A program made the translations under genes and the position numbers. A DNA stretch of 64,000 nt, taken from positions 19,409-83,408 of IMG/VR virus record IMGVR_UViG_3300042518_001688; one strand, 5' to 3'. This DNA comes from a virus. The notes beneath the pieces are model-generated. The model did not search any database and was not told the origin of the DNA. It saw nothing but the letters and a program-made list of their open reading frames with translations. This document shows, one piece after another, positions 30,577 to 40,244 of this stretch (within the stretch, counting starts at the first letter, position 1; every line of letters begins with the position of its first letter).

Positions 30577-33279
30577 ATGTGGTTATTGGGAAATGACGAT
30601 CTTCCCCATGTGGCAGTAGAGTCAATTAGCGGACTACCCTTGGCTACATTGGGCGGAGCAAAGAGAGATAATATCGGATTATGCCTTATTGATATACCTG
30701 ATTTAATAACCGGGGGTTTGTCGGCTATCACGATAAATACTGCGGTAGTAACGGTAAGTGACACCCTTGCCGTATTTGAAGTTACCTATGGCAACAATGT
30801 TTTTACTCTCGCCGACACCGACACACCCCAACCCGGACAATTCACTTTTGATCACAGTACCCAACAAATAACCCTGCACACCAGCACGGCGTTACCGATA
30901 GGAATGAATGCAGTAGTTAGAGGTGGGAAGAACCTTACACCAGCGATCGCACATGGTTCTGGCTTACCTCCTGCGGTAAATACTGCTTTACCTTTAGAAA
31001 CAAATTATGTTAGCCCTGGATTGTTTTGGTTGTTTTGGGGATTACCCATAATTGGTACTATCAATTGGGGTTGTTCCTTTGAGCAGCAGCCATCAGGAAG
31101 CATCAATTTATTTGTCCCAAGGTCAAGTATTGGTACGGTGCGATCGCGCTTCGCTAGAGGAGAGGAACTGCAATTTGCTGGTATAGGTTTTAGTGTCAAC
31201 GCCTATAGTGAAAAATTATTGAATACAGAGGAATATCCTGGTGGGTTCTACGAGGTAGGAGTTAGTCTAACTGGTTGGTCTAACCAATATAAATATTTAA
31301 AGCCAGTATTATTGAAAGACCAATTTGATGCGGATTGCTCATTAATTGCTAATGGTGATTCAATTACTTTCGGTTCTGGCACGGCAACCAAAACAAGCGT
31401 TAGCTCTCTATCAAAAAAGAATGGTGTCAGTGTTAACCTTGTTGGGGAGAAGTGGGATGTGAGTATTCCTGCTGGTGCTGCGGCTGACGCTACAACCAGT
31501 TGGCAAGGGGAAATGCAATCTCGACTGAGAGTGAATGGAGCATTTATCAGCTATTGCTCTCCGGGTGTGGTTAAAGCCAAAGGTATTAATTCCGTTTCCC
31601 GGTGGAGTTTTCACGTACCTGAGTTTGAAATCGCCTACCAAGGGGAGATTAAACCTGTTCACTGGAAAGTAGACGGGCAGTTCTCTAAAGAAGCAAACAA
31701 TGAAGACACAGAAGATACTCAAAGCAAGAATGTAGTAACTAGCGCCGAACCCAAGTGGCAGAAGAAAGAACCATTTACTGAGATAGTAACCAATGGTGAT
31801 GAAAATGCAGCTACTTGTCCTGATGTGGGGGGAGAATTAAAAGATCCTAGTTCCAATTTCGATACATCTGGACCAACTAAGAGTTTAGAAATATCTGTGA
31901 TGATAGACGGTTCACCTTTGTCTCGCAGGAATGTAACCTTTGGTTATGCTTACACCGCGTATGACATTTACGAAGGTGAAGACTCCGATACTGAAACGCC
32001 TGTTTTCTCTGGCGCACCTGAGAACTATTGGCAGATTATTAAAGACCAGACAGAAAACTTCTACTATGACGATAAAACTGGGTATTTAACTGGTAGTCAG
32101 ATACATGGTTGGCAGTTGGTAAGGTTTAAAACAGAGTCTTTCAAAGTTGGTGAAGTTGCCAATCCCCCAACCGTAGTAGGTAATGCGGAAGATGCGGATG
32201 TAGAGGATGTCCTGTCACTGGAATATTACAAGTTCCGACAAGCACCTATAAACGGGTTTAGCGAATATTATTTATTGCAACACTCCGATTACTACAAAGA
32301 TGTTGAGCCACCACCAAAAGTACAGTATCCGGTGTGTACTAAAGCGGGAATTAATCAATGGGTGAAAGAGTACAAGGAAGTTGTAGACCCTAACTGGATT
32401 CCTTCAATGTTTGTTAAAAAGGAACAGAGGTTTGTTAATACTTTTTTCTCTATCAAAGATCCATTAAATCGGCTTAAAGAAGAGGATGAGCCAAGAAACC
32501 CAGATTTAACCACAGGGGAAGAATCCTACCAATCCAGACAAATTTATATTTTGGCATCGGCAAATACTACGATGCCGAGATTGGTTTTTGATTTATTCGA
32601 CAAAAGTGATACTGCACCAGATAGATATTTAGAATACAACAAACAATATAGTGCCAGTGGTCCACAATTTAATAGTGTGGCTGAAGAGGTAAAGGCATCC
32701 CAACAGTCGGGTAGACCCGGAATAGCTACAAAACGAAATATTACTTATGACAGGGTTAAACCTGAAGGTGTTGATTTCAGGGTTAGTTCCGGCGGAGGTA
32801 ATAACTCTGGGACAAAATACGAGTTTCATCTATTGTCGGGAAAGGATATTAATGACGTAGTTGACGGGTCTGTGTCTTACCCTTATGCAGAAACAAAAGC
32901 GGATGCTATTAGAAATGCTGAAACTGAATTAACTATTCAACGTATTCAAGAAGTTGGTTCTGCTTCGGCAGTTATACCGTTTAATCCAGATATTCGTGAA
33001 TTTGATAAAGTGACTATTTCCACTGGTTATGACAGTTATAGGTTAAGAGTTTTATCATTTTCCAATAGTGTGGAAATACATGGTCAATTAGATGGATTAC
33101 CGTTTGTTACTTCTGATGGCACTAAATTGTCATTGGGGTTAGATCAGTCCGCTAGTTTTACTATGCAAGAAAAAGCTATTCCTCAGCCAAAAATAACCCC
33201 AGCCGGTGATCCCAGTAAAAAGGGATTAACACTAGGCTGGGTGAGTAATATTGTTCTTAAAAACAGGAGAAGACCATGA
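30577..33279 (+). CDS. putative phage tail hub or baseplate protein, 900 aa
   Basis: A large beta-rich protein preceding fibre-type genes. It has several regions of repeated strand pairs, a middle with VTTAEPKW-type and SLEISVMIDGSPLSRRNVTF segments, and a C-terminal domain (NAETELTIQRIQEVGSASAV … FDKVTISTGYDSYRLRVLSF) that resembles the last barrel of tail-hub proteins. The assignment rests on size, composition and place. ATG 30577 lacks a strong ribosome-binding site. The stop overlaps the next start as ATGA. Confidence 0.5.
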   Translation: MWLLGNDDLPHVAVESISGLPLATLGGAKRDNIGLCLIDIPDLITGGLSAITINTAVVTVSDTLAVFEVTYGNNVFTLADTDTPQPGQFTFDHSTQQITLHTSTALPIGMNAVVRGGKNLTPAIAHGSGLPPAVNTALPLETNYVSPGLFWLFWGLPIIGTINWGCSFEQQPSGSINLFVPRSSIGTVRSRFARGEELQFAGIGFSVNAYSEKLLNTEEYPGGFYEVGVSLTGWSNQYKYLKPVLLKDQFDADCSLIANGDSITFGSGTATKTSVSSLSKKNGVSVNLVGEKWDVSIPAGAAADATTSWQGEMQSRLRVNGAFISYCSPGVVKAKGINSVSRWSFHVPEFEIAYQGEIKPVHWKVDGQFSKEANNEDTEDTQSKNVVTSAEPKWQKKEPFTEIVTNGDENAATCPDVGGELKDPSSNFDTSGPTKSLEISVMIDGSPLSRRNVTFGYAYTAYDIYEGEDSDTETPVFSGAPENYWQIIKDQTENFYYDDKTGYLTGSQIHGWQLVRFKTESFKVGEVANPPTVVGNAEDADVEDVLSLEYYKFRQAPINGFSEYYLLQHSDYYKDVEPPPKVQYPVCTKAGINQWVKEYKEVVDPNWIPSMFVKKEQRFVNTFFSIKDPLNRLKEEDEPRNPDLTTGEESYQSRQIYILASANTTMPRLVFDLFDKSDTAPDRYLEYNKQYSASGPQFNSVAEEVKASQQSGRPGIATKRNITYDRVKPEGVDFRVSSGGGNNSGTKYEFHLLSGKDINDVVDGSVSYPYAETKADAIRNAETELTIQRIQEVGSASAVIPFNPDIREFDKVTISTGYDSYRLRVLSFSNSVEIHGQLDGLPFVTSDGTKLSLGLDQSASFTMQEKAIPQPKITPAGDPSKKGLTLGWVSNIVLKNRRRP

Positions 33280-33443
33280 TAACTAAAATTCAATTAGAAG
33301 ATGCGATCGCTCAAATGTTAAAGTCCAGTCGCCCCACGATTACTTTTTCAGATAATTCAATAACTATTAGTCAAGATGGAAATTCCCAGGTTCTCCGGGG
33401 GATTCAACGGAATAACTCTGGGAATGTAATTAGGTTGAAGTAG
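33276..33443 (+). CDS. small hypothetical protein after the hub gene, 55 aa
   Basis: ATG 33276 follows AGGAGAAGACC and overlaps the stop of the hub gene. The product starts MITKIQLEDAIAQMLKSSRP and has a short beta segment. It fits the size of a tail accessory protein. It is too short for usual cut-offs. Confidence 0.55.
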   Translation: MITKIQLEDAIAQMLKSSRPTITFSDNSITISQDGNSQVLRGIQRNNSGNVIRLK

Positions 33444-33445
33444 TA

Positions 33446-33889
33446 TCAATCCTGCCAATATCTACTAATTTTCTTTGTTAGCTTCCGGGGAGAACTGCTA
33501 AACTGCTTGCCTTCCCGAAATGCTTTTTGCTTGCTACGGTTTAAGGATTTCACTTCACTCTTGGATAAATCCTCCCACGCTGCTGAAGGTAAATATTTTT
33601 TAACTACTGTTCGCCCGCTCTTGGTTTTCCGATAGCTCTTACCTCCATCGGCGGTTCTCCATTTTTGTTTAGTCCACTTAACCATACTGTTGCTGCGGGT
33701 TTTCTTGCCCTTATAACCACCACCTTTATCTTTGTATATCTTGGTGGCTAATTGCATGGCTCTAGCACTATGTTTTCCACCCATTCGAGCAACGGCTGTA
33801 CGCTTGGCTTGTTCCCATAATCCGGGCTTGGTTTTGGTGGCAGTATTGAATTTGGCTGTTTGAATGTATGACTCCAGCAGTCCAGGCAT
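33446..33889 (-). CDS. DUF5872-like basic protein with an AKF tag
   Basis: The middle has GKHSARAMQLATKIYKDKGG, then GYKGKK, KWTKQKWRT and KYLPSAAWEDLSKSEVK, matching my recollection of DUF5872, a family best known from large viruses and algae. The protein is very basic (Lys/Arg throughout). Its first 14 residues end in IQTAKF, similar to the A-x-F tag of the head-cluster modules. It is antisense to the tail genes and convergent with the hub operon. Virion packaging is inference. Confidence 0.6.
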   Translation of the reverse strand: MPGLLESYIQTAKFNTATKTKPGLWEQAKRTAVARMGGKHSARAMQLATKIYKDKGGGYKGKKTRSNSMVKWTKQKWRTADGGKSYRKTKSGRTVVKKYLPSAAWEDLSKSEVKSLNRSKQKAFREGKQFSSSPRKLTKKISRYWQD

Positions 33890-34004
33890 AGGCTTATTGG
33901 TAATTAATGTATTAATTCCCTAAGATGCACTGGAATAGAGTGGCGCGATCGCACTCTTGTTAGTGAGTGCGATCGCCTATCAAAAGTGCGATCGCTGTTA
34001 TTTA

Positions 34005-34850
34005 CTAAATTGCTTCAATTACAGATGGATACCACTTTAACGATGTCACAGATTTATTGTGTCCTTTGGCTGTATCCATGACAGTTTGAGAATATCCTTT
34101 ACCTTCCTCTGTTGGCTTCCAAGCGGGTTCACTTCCATTCGGGTTTTTAAATTGTAAACCTTTATCTACTAGGAGTTTGTTCATCTTTTGCGCTGACAAT
34201 TTAATGCCAGTTTTAGCTTCGTATAGTTCTGCTAGTTTTCCATGTCTAACTAACTCGTCTTCGATGGGGATACTTAACAACTTCTTGGCTTCTTCCATTG
34301 CAGGTGCAAGCTCCGGGTAAATCTTGGAGAAATAATTAGCCTTAACACCAGCAATTAATCTGGAGTCTGTTCCTGTAGGTATCAAAACCAAGTCAATAGC
34401 AGTAGCACTTGCTTGTAAGTAAAGAGGGTTGCTTAGTTCTTGGTTTATTTGCTCCACTTGCTTGGGTTCTTGTCTTTTCCATCCTGTCTGTTGTTGTATC
34501 CAAGACCGGACACCAATACCAGTAAAAGCAGTGTCAACCATTTCCGCTTGTTTCTTGCATCTTTGTCCAGCTTTATAAGCGTAGTATTTGGCTATGATCG
34601 CGATCGCTAAATCAGGAATACCATTTTCAGTCCAAAACAAAATCCCACCAGCATCAAAGCCTTGCTCTGTAAGCAGTGCAACCAATTTACTAGGAGAAAT
34701 CCCACCAGCAGTTTTAAGCGATTCCAGTAAACTTGTATGATCAACATCCATCAACCTAGCAACTGCACGAATTGACGCTTTACCTTTTCCGGTTGCATCA
34801 ACAGAGATTTCATTTTTGATCTGATCAACGATTAATGCTAAATTAGTCAT
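34005..34850 (-). CDS. phage antirepressor-like protein, copy 1
   Basis: The 281-residue product has PDLAIAIIAKYYAYKAGQRC followed by KKQAEMVDTAFTGIGVRSWI, the helical core of phage antirepressor or regulatory proteins. The C-terminal part (KLAELYEAKTGIKLSAQKMN then KLLVDKGLQ) resembles the AntA/KilAC-type DNA-binding tail. It is paralogous over its full length to the gene at 46478. Both are preceded by the same structured leader. Confidence 0.65.
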   Translation of the reverse strand: MTNLALIVDQIKNEISVDATGKGKASIRAVARLMDVDHTSLLESLKTAGGISPSKLVALLTEQGFDAGGILFWTENGIPDLAIAIIAKYYAYKAGQRCKKQAEMVDTAFTGIGVRSWIQQQTGWKRQEPKQVEQINQELSNPLYLQASATAIDLVLIPTGTDSRLIAGVKANYFSKIYPELAPAMEEAKKLLSIPIEDELVRHGKLAELYEAKTGIKLSAQKMNKLLVDKGLQFKNPNGSEPAWKPTEEGKGYSQTVMDTAKGHNKSVTSLKWYPSVIEAI

Positions 34851-34940
34851 AACAGATTAACCCAGCCCTTTTGGGTGAAATGTTTGCCAGCGATATAACC
34901 TCTTTGGTGGTCTTAACCCACCTCTGCGGTGCTGGTATTT
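34851..34940 (-). ncRNA. structured leader of antirepressor copy 1
   Basis: On the minus strand three stems can form: CCAGC (34935-34931) with GCTGG (34891-34887), enclosing GGTGG (34922-34918) with CCACC (34910-34906), and then ACCC (34876-34873) with GGGT (34863-34860) next to the start codon. The homologous leader at 47321 preserves all three with changed base pairs. Confidence 0.6.
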
Positions 34941-34944
34941 TAAT

Positions 34945-34972
34945 ATTATACAACAGCTTTGGTATAAATCAA
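34945..34972 (-). promoter_or_regulatory. promoter of antirepressor copy 1
   Basis: On the minus strand TTGATT (34972-34967), 16 bases, TATAAT (34950-34945). Transcription would start about 88 bases before the gene, just upstream of the structured leader. Confidence 0.55.
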
Positions 34973-35057
34973 GTAAAACATAGACCAATAAATAATTCTG
35001 TTGACAAAATGTAAAATATCTCCATAATGATATTTATAGGAGTTAAGTAATTGTGTT

Positions 35058-35417
35058 ATGAAGAATAAAGTTAAGTCTGTTGCAATGCACGAAGTTAGGA
35101 ACACATTGCCAAAAATCAGAAGACAAGTCCAAATTGGTGGTGCGACAATTCTCCCCACTTATCACAACGGTGTCGTTGGTGTGTTTATTAGCGTCCCTAC
35201 TTCAAAATCATTATTTATCCAAGCGTCAGAAGAAGTGCCAATAACTAAATTCAGGCAATCCGCTACTGAATACTGGGAAAGACTGCAAACTGAAGTTGAG
35301 TGCATCTATCTAACAAACCACTCAAGAAAGGTTGTAGCCTTTGTTTCAACCAAGTTTATTCCTGACTTAAAGATAGAACTGCCCACTATCAAAATACTGG
35401 ATTGCGGACTTTCGTAA
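35058..35417 (+). CDS. orphan Phd/YefM-like protein with two domains
   Basis: The product looks like two successive Phd-type units: SVAMHEVRNTLPKIRRQVQI … VGVFIS (residues 7-49) and VPITKFRQSATEYWERLQTE … RKVVAFVS (60-97). Phd proteins bind DNA and neutralise toxins, but no toxin gene is adjacent. It may regulate the fibre genes downstream. No good ribosome-binding site precedes ATG 35058. Confidence 0.45.
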   Translation: MKNKVKSVAMHEVRNTLPKIRRQVQIGGATILPTYHNGVVGVFISVPTSKSLFIQASEEVPITKFRQSATEYWERLQTEVECIYLTNHSRKVVAFVSTKFIPDLKIELPTIKILDCGLS

Positions 35418-35466
35418 TTTATCACCAAGGGAACTACAGCCATGTTCCCTCAAGTTCGACTCGAAC

Positions 35467-38400
35467 ATGGCAAAAGTCACTTACGCTAACGGCAGGCAAC
35501 AACTACCATTCAATAACTCAAAAGTAGTAGTTTCCACCGGAGGCACAAGCACCCAGGCGCGATCGCTCTACTTTGCAATTCAAGGACAAAACCCCGCAGG
35601 TAAAAACCTGTTGTCCTCGGTTGTCGGTCCAATAGCGATCGCATCAGGTCAACAAGTCACAATCACGATTGACACCAACTGCCGATTAGCAGGTGAGTGG
35701 TGGACTGATTTTGTGATATCTGCAAACACCACTAACGATGTCACCACCTTTGTACAAGTGGCCAAGATTCCTGGGAATTTGACACTACCGCAAACAGTGG
35801 TATTGAACAGCGATGAAGATTTTAAATTAAGCAATATAGTAGCCACCCCAAGTAATTTACCAGCAGCAGCCGATGTCCTTCATGGTGCATTACGTGGTAT
35901 CACTTCATTGGATGCAGTTTATGAATATGATGCTTTCTCGACTAAAACAGCAAATGGTATTAATGTACTTACGGCTACTACAGGTAGATGGCTTCTCAAA
36001 GGTGTTAGTTTTTCTTCTTACGTGGCTTCAGTAACGGGTATTGGTGGTTGCGCTCAAGATGTTAATGATTTAGCACCAGATGAGGTAATTCTGCCTACCT
36101 ACGCAGTAGATGGAACTGTCGGAACAACTCAGAAGTTTTGGCTTGTAAATGACAGTACCGCAAATGAACCCGCAGGACGTAGGGTAGGCGTTACTGTCTT
36201 GGTAAACGATGAACCTAAAACTACATTATTCAATAATCTAATTAAAGTTATATTTCGTGGATATGCCGATACCGAATTAGGAACACTCCGCACTACAGAT
36301 ACATTAAGCAACCCACTTTATTTGCTAGATCAGGAAGTAGGGGTTAAAGCCAGAAAATCTAACTTAATTCTGTCAGATCCTCTTGCCCCTGATGAGGCGA
36401 TGGTGTTGGAGTTTTACCCTAAATTCTCGGCATCTGACCTGAATAAATTAATCCCTAGAGGTAGCGTTATTGCTCTGTTCCCATTCTTCTATGACCAAGC
36501 AGGAGAATATACAGAAGCAGGTGCGCCTCTAGGGAATTTGATTTACAACAGGGGCGATTATCGTTTACTTGTTCCTGGAGTTGGGTTACTGGCTAAAGCC
36601 CTACCCGGTGGTGGGATGGTAGAGTTTATCAGTTTCCTTGATACTCCTGAATCAGTAGTTGCTGGTTTTGCTAATAATAAAAATAATCAAATTGTTGCTG
36701 TCAATGGTAATGGTGTCGTCCTTCAATTAACTGTTCCTTCACCTAATCAAGCTGCGGTTGATGCTGCTATTGGTATGGGATTGGCTTCAACCTTGCGATC
36801 GCTCGGCATTATGGACGAAACAGAGGATGTTAGAGCGATAATAGGGACGGCAAACGGTGAAGGATTTGCAACTGCATGGAGTGGAAATTTTGCTAATACA
36901 GGTAATCAGGTATTCACTATTTCCTCTGCATATCCTTGTAATGCAGATGGTAATGGTACAATTCGGAGTGATTACCCTGATACCAGATTAAGGGGTAGAA
37001 CTGGTTATTTTAATCCAGGTGAAGTTGTAATTTACGTCAAGAGGGTCAGTAATGGTGAAATTCGTAAGTTTACTGGTTCTGTCGTCACCATAGGTACAAG
37101 TCAATCATTCTCTATCCCCAACTGGAGTACAGGGACAGTTACCACTGTTGCCGTCCCCAGCGATGATTCTTTTGGGCTGTATGCCCCTGGTACACCAACT
37201 GCCACTATTACCACAGGAACAAGTGATTACGCTGCTGGTAATTACCAATTTGCGATCGCCTTCAAATACACTAATGTTATTACCAGCATCTCCCATAGTG
37301 AATACGATGGTTGTTTGTTGACGTTAGATGATATTGACATGGCTAAATTGGTACTGCGATCGCGTGACAGTACCCGAATTTTAGCGGGAGAAGGTGTACC
37401 ATCTCCGTCTTTGGATATAGACGGTAGTTTCTATCTTGATAAATTAAATAATGATTTTTATGGACCTAAAACGAGTGGGGTATGGGGAACTCCTGTTTCA
37501 TTGGTTGGGACTCCTGGATATAACGCCTATACAGCCACTACCGCAAGCTTTTCAATTCCCAATATCGGCAACACTGTAACTATTTCAGTTGCTAGGTCTG
37601 ATTGGATGGTTGTAGGTCAATTAATTTATATTGAAACTGCGGGTAGTTTTACTATTACTGCAAAACCTAGCTCCACGTCGGCAACTATTCAAAATAATGG
37701 TTATCAAGGTAATGCGGCTGCAACTACTACAATTACCACAGCTAAAGGTGTGTCTCCTAGTGGTGCAGTAGGCTTGACTGGCGCACCTGGAGGATACACA
37801 ACTACTACCTCAAGTTTTGTGCAACCGTCGGCAAATAGTAATGTCACAGTCGCGGTAGTTGATAGTACCTGGATGTCGTCTGGGTTGACTATCTACATAG
37901 AAAATGGTGGTTATTATTCAGTGATATCTAAACCTAATGCAACTTCTGTGATTGTTGCCAACTTAGGGTATTCAGAAAATGCTAGTCCTGGTACAACGAT
38001 AGCTACAACTAAAACGGTTTCTAGCAGTGGTGTGAGGGGAGCAACAGGACAAACGGGAGCTACAGGTGCTACAGGAGCGACAGGAGCTACAGGTGCAAAT
38101 GGGACTAATGGTGTATCTAGCTACACTTATATAGCTTATGCTGAAGATACTAATGGTACAGGATTTACCAATACTTTTAGTAGCACTAAGGATTTTATAG
38201 CAGTAAAAACTACAACATCACCAATTGCTTCTCCTATTGCAAGTGACTTTACTGGTTTATGGAAAAATTATAAAGGTGCTACAGGTGCGCCGGGTAGCAT
38301 TACAGCCGCTTCTGAGGTAACACTAACAGAGGTAAATGTTGATGCTACAACAGCAATAGATCAAATAAAAATTTTCAATAAATTAGGGGAACTATTAGCA

Positions 38401-38925
38401 AGAAATGAAAGTGATGGCACGATAATCAAATTAGGTAATTATCAAAATACATTATTTTTACTACCAACCACAGCACCTACAACGCCAGCTACAGCTAGAG
38501 GCTTATTTACGGATACGGCGGATGGATTATTAAAAGTTAGAGATGCAAGTAACGGAACAATTAGGACTTTAGCATCCCTGGAAAGAACACAAGCATTTAC
38601 TCAAGCACAATATGTTACACCCGTTATTAATAATACTGCCACTGGATCATTAATATTAGATGGGAGTGCCAGCAATGTCTTCATACTAACCCTAACTGGA
38701 AATCTTACTTTGAGCATGAATAATATACAAGTTGGTGCGAGCTATGTTATTTACCTAATCGAAGATGCAACAGGTGGTAGAACTGTAACTTTAAATTCGA
38801 TTTTCAAAAGAATAACTGGAGATACAACTACTATTAATACAGCAGCAAACAAAGTTAATATGTTGACTGGGATAGCAAGATCATCTAGTGCGATTACGTT
38901 AGCTCCTATAGCAGTTGAGGTTTAA
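35467..38925 (+). CDS. tail fibre protein with collagen-like repeat, 1152 aa
   Basis: Beta-rich fibre with two tandem ~75-residue modules (FSIPNIGNTVTISVARSDWM and FVQPSANSNVTVAVVDSTWM), then a collagen-like G-A-T repeat (TGATGATGATGATGA, about residue 865), then a C-terminal receptor-type region. Such proteins trimerise and bind the cell surface. The start lies directly behind TTCGACTCGAAC, and CATGTTC/GAACATG arms could form a hairpin over the start. Confidence 0.75.
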   Translation: MAKVTYANGRQQLPFNNSKVVVSTGGTSTQARSLYFAIQGQNPAGKNLLSSVVGPIAIASGQQVTITIDTNCRLAGEWWTDFVISANTTNDVTTFVQVAKIPGNLTLPQTVVLNSDEDFKLSNIVATPSNLPAAADVLHGALRGITSLDAVYEYDAFSTKTANGINVLTATTGRWLLKGVSFSSYVASVTGIGGCAQDVNDLAPDEVILPTYAVDGTVGTTQKFWLVNDSTANEPAGRRVGVTVLVNDEPKTTLFNNLIKVIFRGYADTELGTLRTTDTLSNPLYLLDQEVGVKARKSNLILSDPLAPDEAMVLEFYPKFSASDLNKLIPRGSVIALFPFFYDQAGEYTEAGAPLGNLIYNRGDYRLLVPGVGLLAKALPGGGMVEFISFLDTPESVVAGFANNKNNQIVAVNGNGVVLQLTVPSPNQAAVDAAIGMGLASTLRSLGIMDETEDVRAIIGTANGEGFATAWSGNFANTGNQVFTISSAYPCNADGNGTIRSDYPDTRLRGRTGYFNPGEVVIYVKRVSNGEIRKFTGSVVTIGTSQSFSIPNWSTGTVTTVAVPSDDSFGLYAPGTPTATITTGTSDYAAGNYQFAIAFKYTNVITSISHSEYDGCLLTLDDIDMAKLVLRSRDSTRILAGEGVPSPSLDIDGSFYLDKLNNDFYGPKTSGVWGTPVSLVGTPGYNAYTATTASFSIPNIGNTVTISVARSDWMVVGQLIYIETAGSFTITAKPSSTSATIQNNGYQGNAAATTTITTAKGVSPSGAVGLTGAPGGYTTTTSSFVQPSANSNVTVAVVDSTWMSSGLTIYIENGGYYSVISKPNATSVIVANLGYSENASPGTTIATTKTVSSSGVRGATGQTGATGATGATGATGANGTNGVSSYTYIAYAEDTNGTGFTNTFSSTKDFIAVKTTTSPIASPIASDFTGLWKNYKGATGAPGSITAASEVTLTEVNVDATTAIDQIKIFNKLGELLARNESDGTIIKLGNYQNTLFLLPTTAPTTPATARGLFTDTADGLLKVRDASNGTIRTLASLERTQAFTQAQYVTPVINNTATGSLILDGSASNVFILTLTGNLTLSMNNIQVGASYVIYLIEDATGGRTVTLNSIFKRITGDTTTINTAANKVNMLTGIARSSSAITLAPIAVEV

Positions 38926-38927
38926 TT

Positions 38928-40199
38928 ATGTTTACATTCCCGGTTGGTTTCTTTAATTTCGTAGCATCAGGTGGTGGTGCTACAGATCCTTTTGCAGCTA
39001 ATGTAGTTTTATTCTTGAAAGGTGATGGAACTAATGGCAGTACAAATATTGTTGATAGTTCGCCAAGTCCAAAAACTATTTCGGTTTTTGGTAATGCTCA
39101 AATATCTACAGCGCAAAGTAAATATGGTGGGAGTAGTATTTATCTTAACGGTTCTAGTTGGCTAGAAATAGCGCATGATAGTAGTTTGAATTTCTTCGCG
39201 TCTGATTTCACAATAGAGCTTTGGGTGAGGGTTGCAAATAATAATCAATCTGTAATTATAGAGAAAAGAAGCACTGGTTTTACCACAGGTGATTGGATTT
39301 TTTGGCAAAGAGATGTAGCTTCTTATGATATTGATAATGTTGGCAACGGTATACTAACTGCAACGCCACCAACTATTGACTTATGGGTACATTTTGTATT
39401 GCAACGTAGAGATAATCTGTATTCAAAATACATAGATGGAACTTTAGTAGTATCAGGTAATTTCACTCAAACAATACAGAACAGCACACAACCCATTACT
39501 ATAGGTAGAGATAGAGTAGGTGGAGGTAGATTTTACTTAACTGGGTATATAGATTCGTTAAGAATAACATCTGCGGCTAGATACACGACTAATTTTAATC
39601 CTGAAACAGATACTTATTTAGATATCCAAGATCCGATTAGCAATCTCCAGCTTTTATTAGATGGAGAGCAAGCTAGTATTGTTGATAGTAGTGGCAAAAA
39701 TCGAACCGTAAATAACTTGGGTTCTGGTGTCACATTAGATAGTTCTATAAAATATGCCGGGAATAAGTCTTTAAGATTTAATGGATCTAGCTTTTTGGAT
39801 TGCACAGGATCTTATCTTGATTTTGGATTGTCTGATTATGAGATAGATTTTCAGCTTTATCTTGATAATGGTGCAGCGACTTATCAGATATTAGATATGC
39901 GCCCGCCTTCAACGACGGGTATGTACATGGATTTGTACTGTCAAAATAGAACTTTAGTTTTTGATGAAAATGGTGTAGGAGTAATTACTTCCGGTTCGAT
40001 TTTGTTAGATGCAACTTGGACAAACATCAATATAAAAAGAGTTTCCTCTGTAGTTACCTTAAAAGTGAATAATATAACTATAGGTAGTGTTAACAGTATT
40101 ACTTACGCAAATTCGGCCAGATTGCTAATAGGTGGTAATGCTTTTGTATCTACAGTAAGTCCGGTAGGAAATATTGACGACTTCTCTATTAAATTTTAA
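38928..40199 (+). CDS. LamG-like lectin-domain protein, 423 aa
   Basis: Two concanavalin/LamG-type domains in tandem: about 20-225 (SIYLNGSSWLEIAHDSSLNF … FTIELWVRVANN … DSLRITSAARYT) and 230-420 (SLRFNGSSFLDCTGSYLDFG … IDDFSIKF). These bind sugars and are common tips of phage fibres. Starts two bases after the fibre gene. Confidence 0.7.
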   Translation: MFTFPVGFFNFVASGGGATDPFAANVVLFLKGDGTNGSTNIVDSSPSPKTISVFGNAQISTAQSKYGGSSIYLNGSSWLEIAHDSSLNFFASDFTIELWVRVANNNQSVIIEKRSTGFTTGDWIFWQRDVASYDIDNVGNGILTATPPTIDLWVHFVLQRRDNLYSKYIDGTLVVSGNFTQTIQNSTQPITIGRDRVGGGRFYLTGYIDSLRITSAARYTTNFNPETDTYLDIQDPISNLQLLLDGEQASIVDSSGKNRTVNNLGSGVTLDSSIKYAGNKSLRFNGSSFLDCTGSYLDFGLSDYEIDFQLYLDNGAATYQILDMRPPSTTGMYMDLYCQNRTLVFDENGVGVITSGSILLDATWTNINIKRVSSVVTLKVNNITIGSVNSITYANSARLLIGGNAFVSTVSPVGNIDDFSIKF

Positions 40200-40244
40200 T
40201 TATGCGATCGCATAATTCACATTGCAGGAGCTACAGCTTGACAC

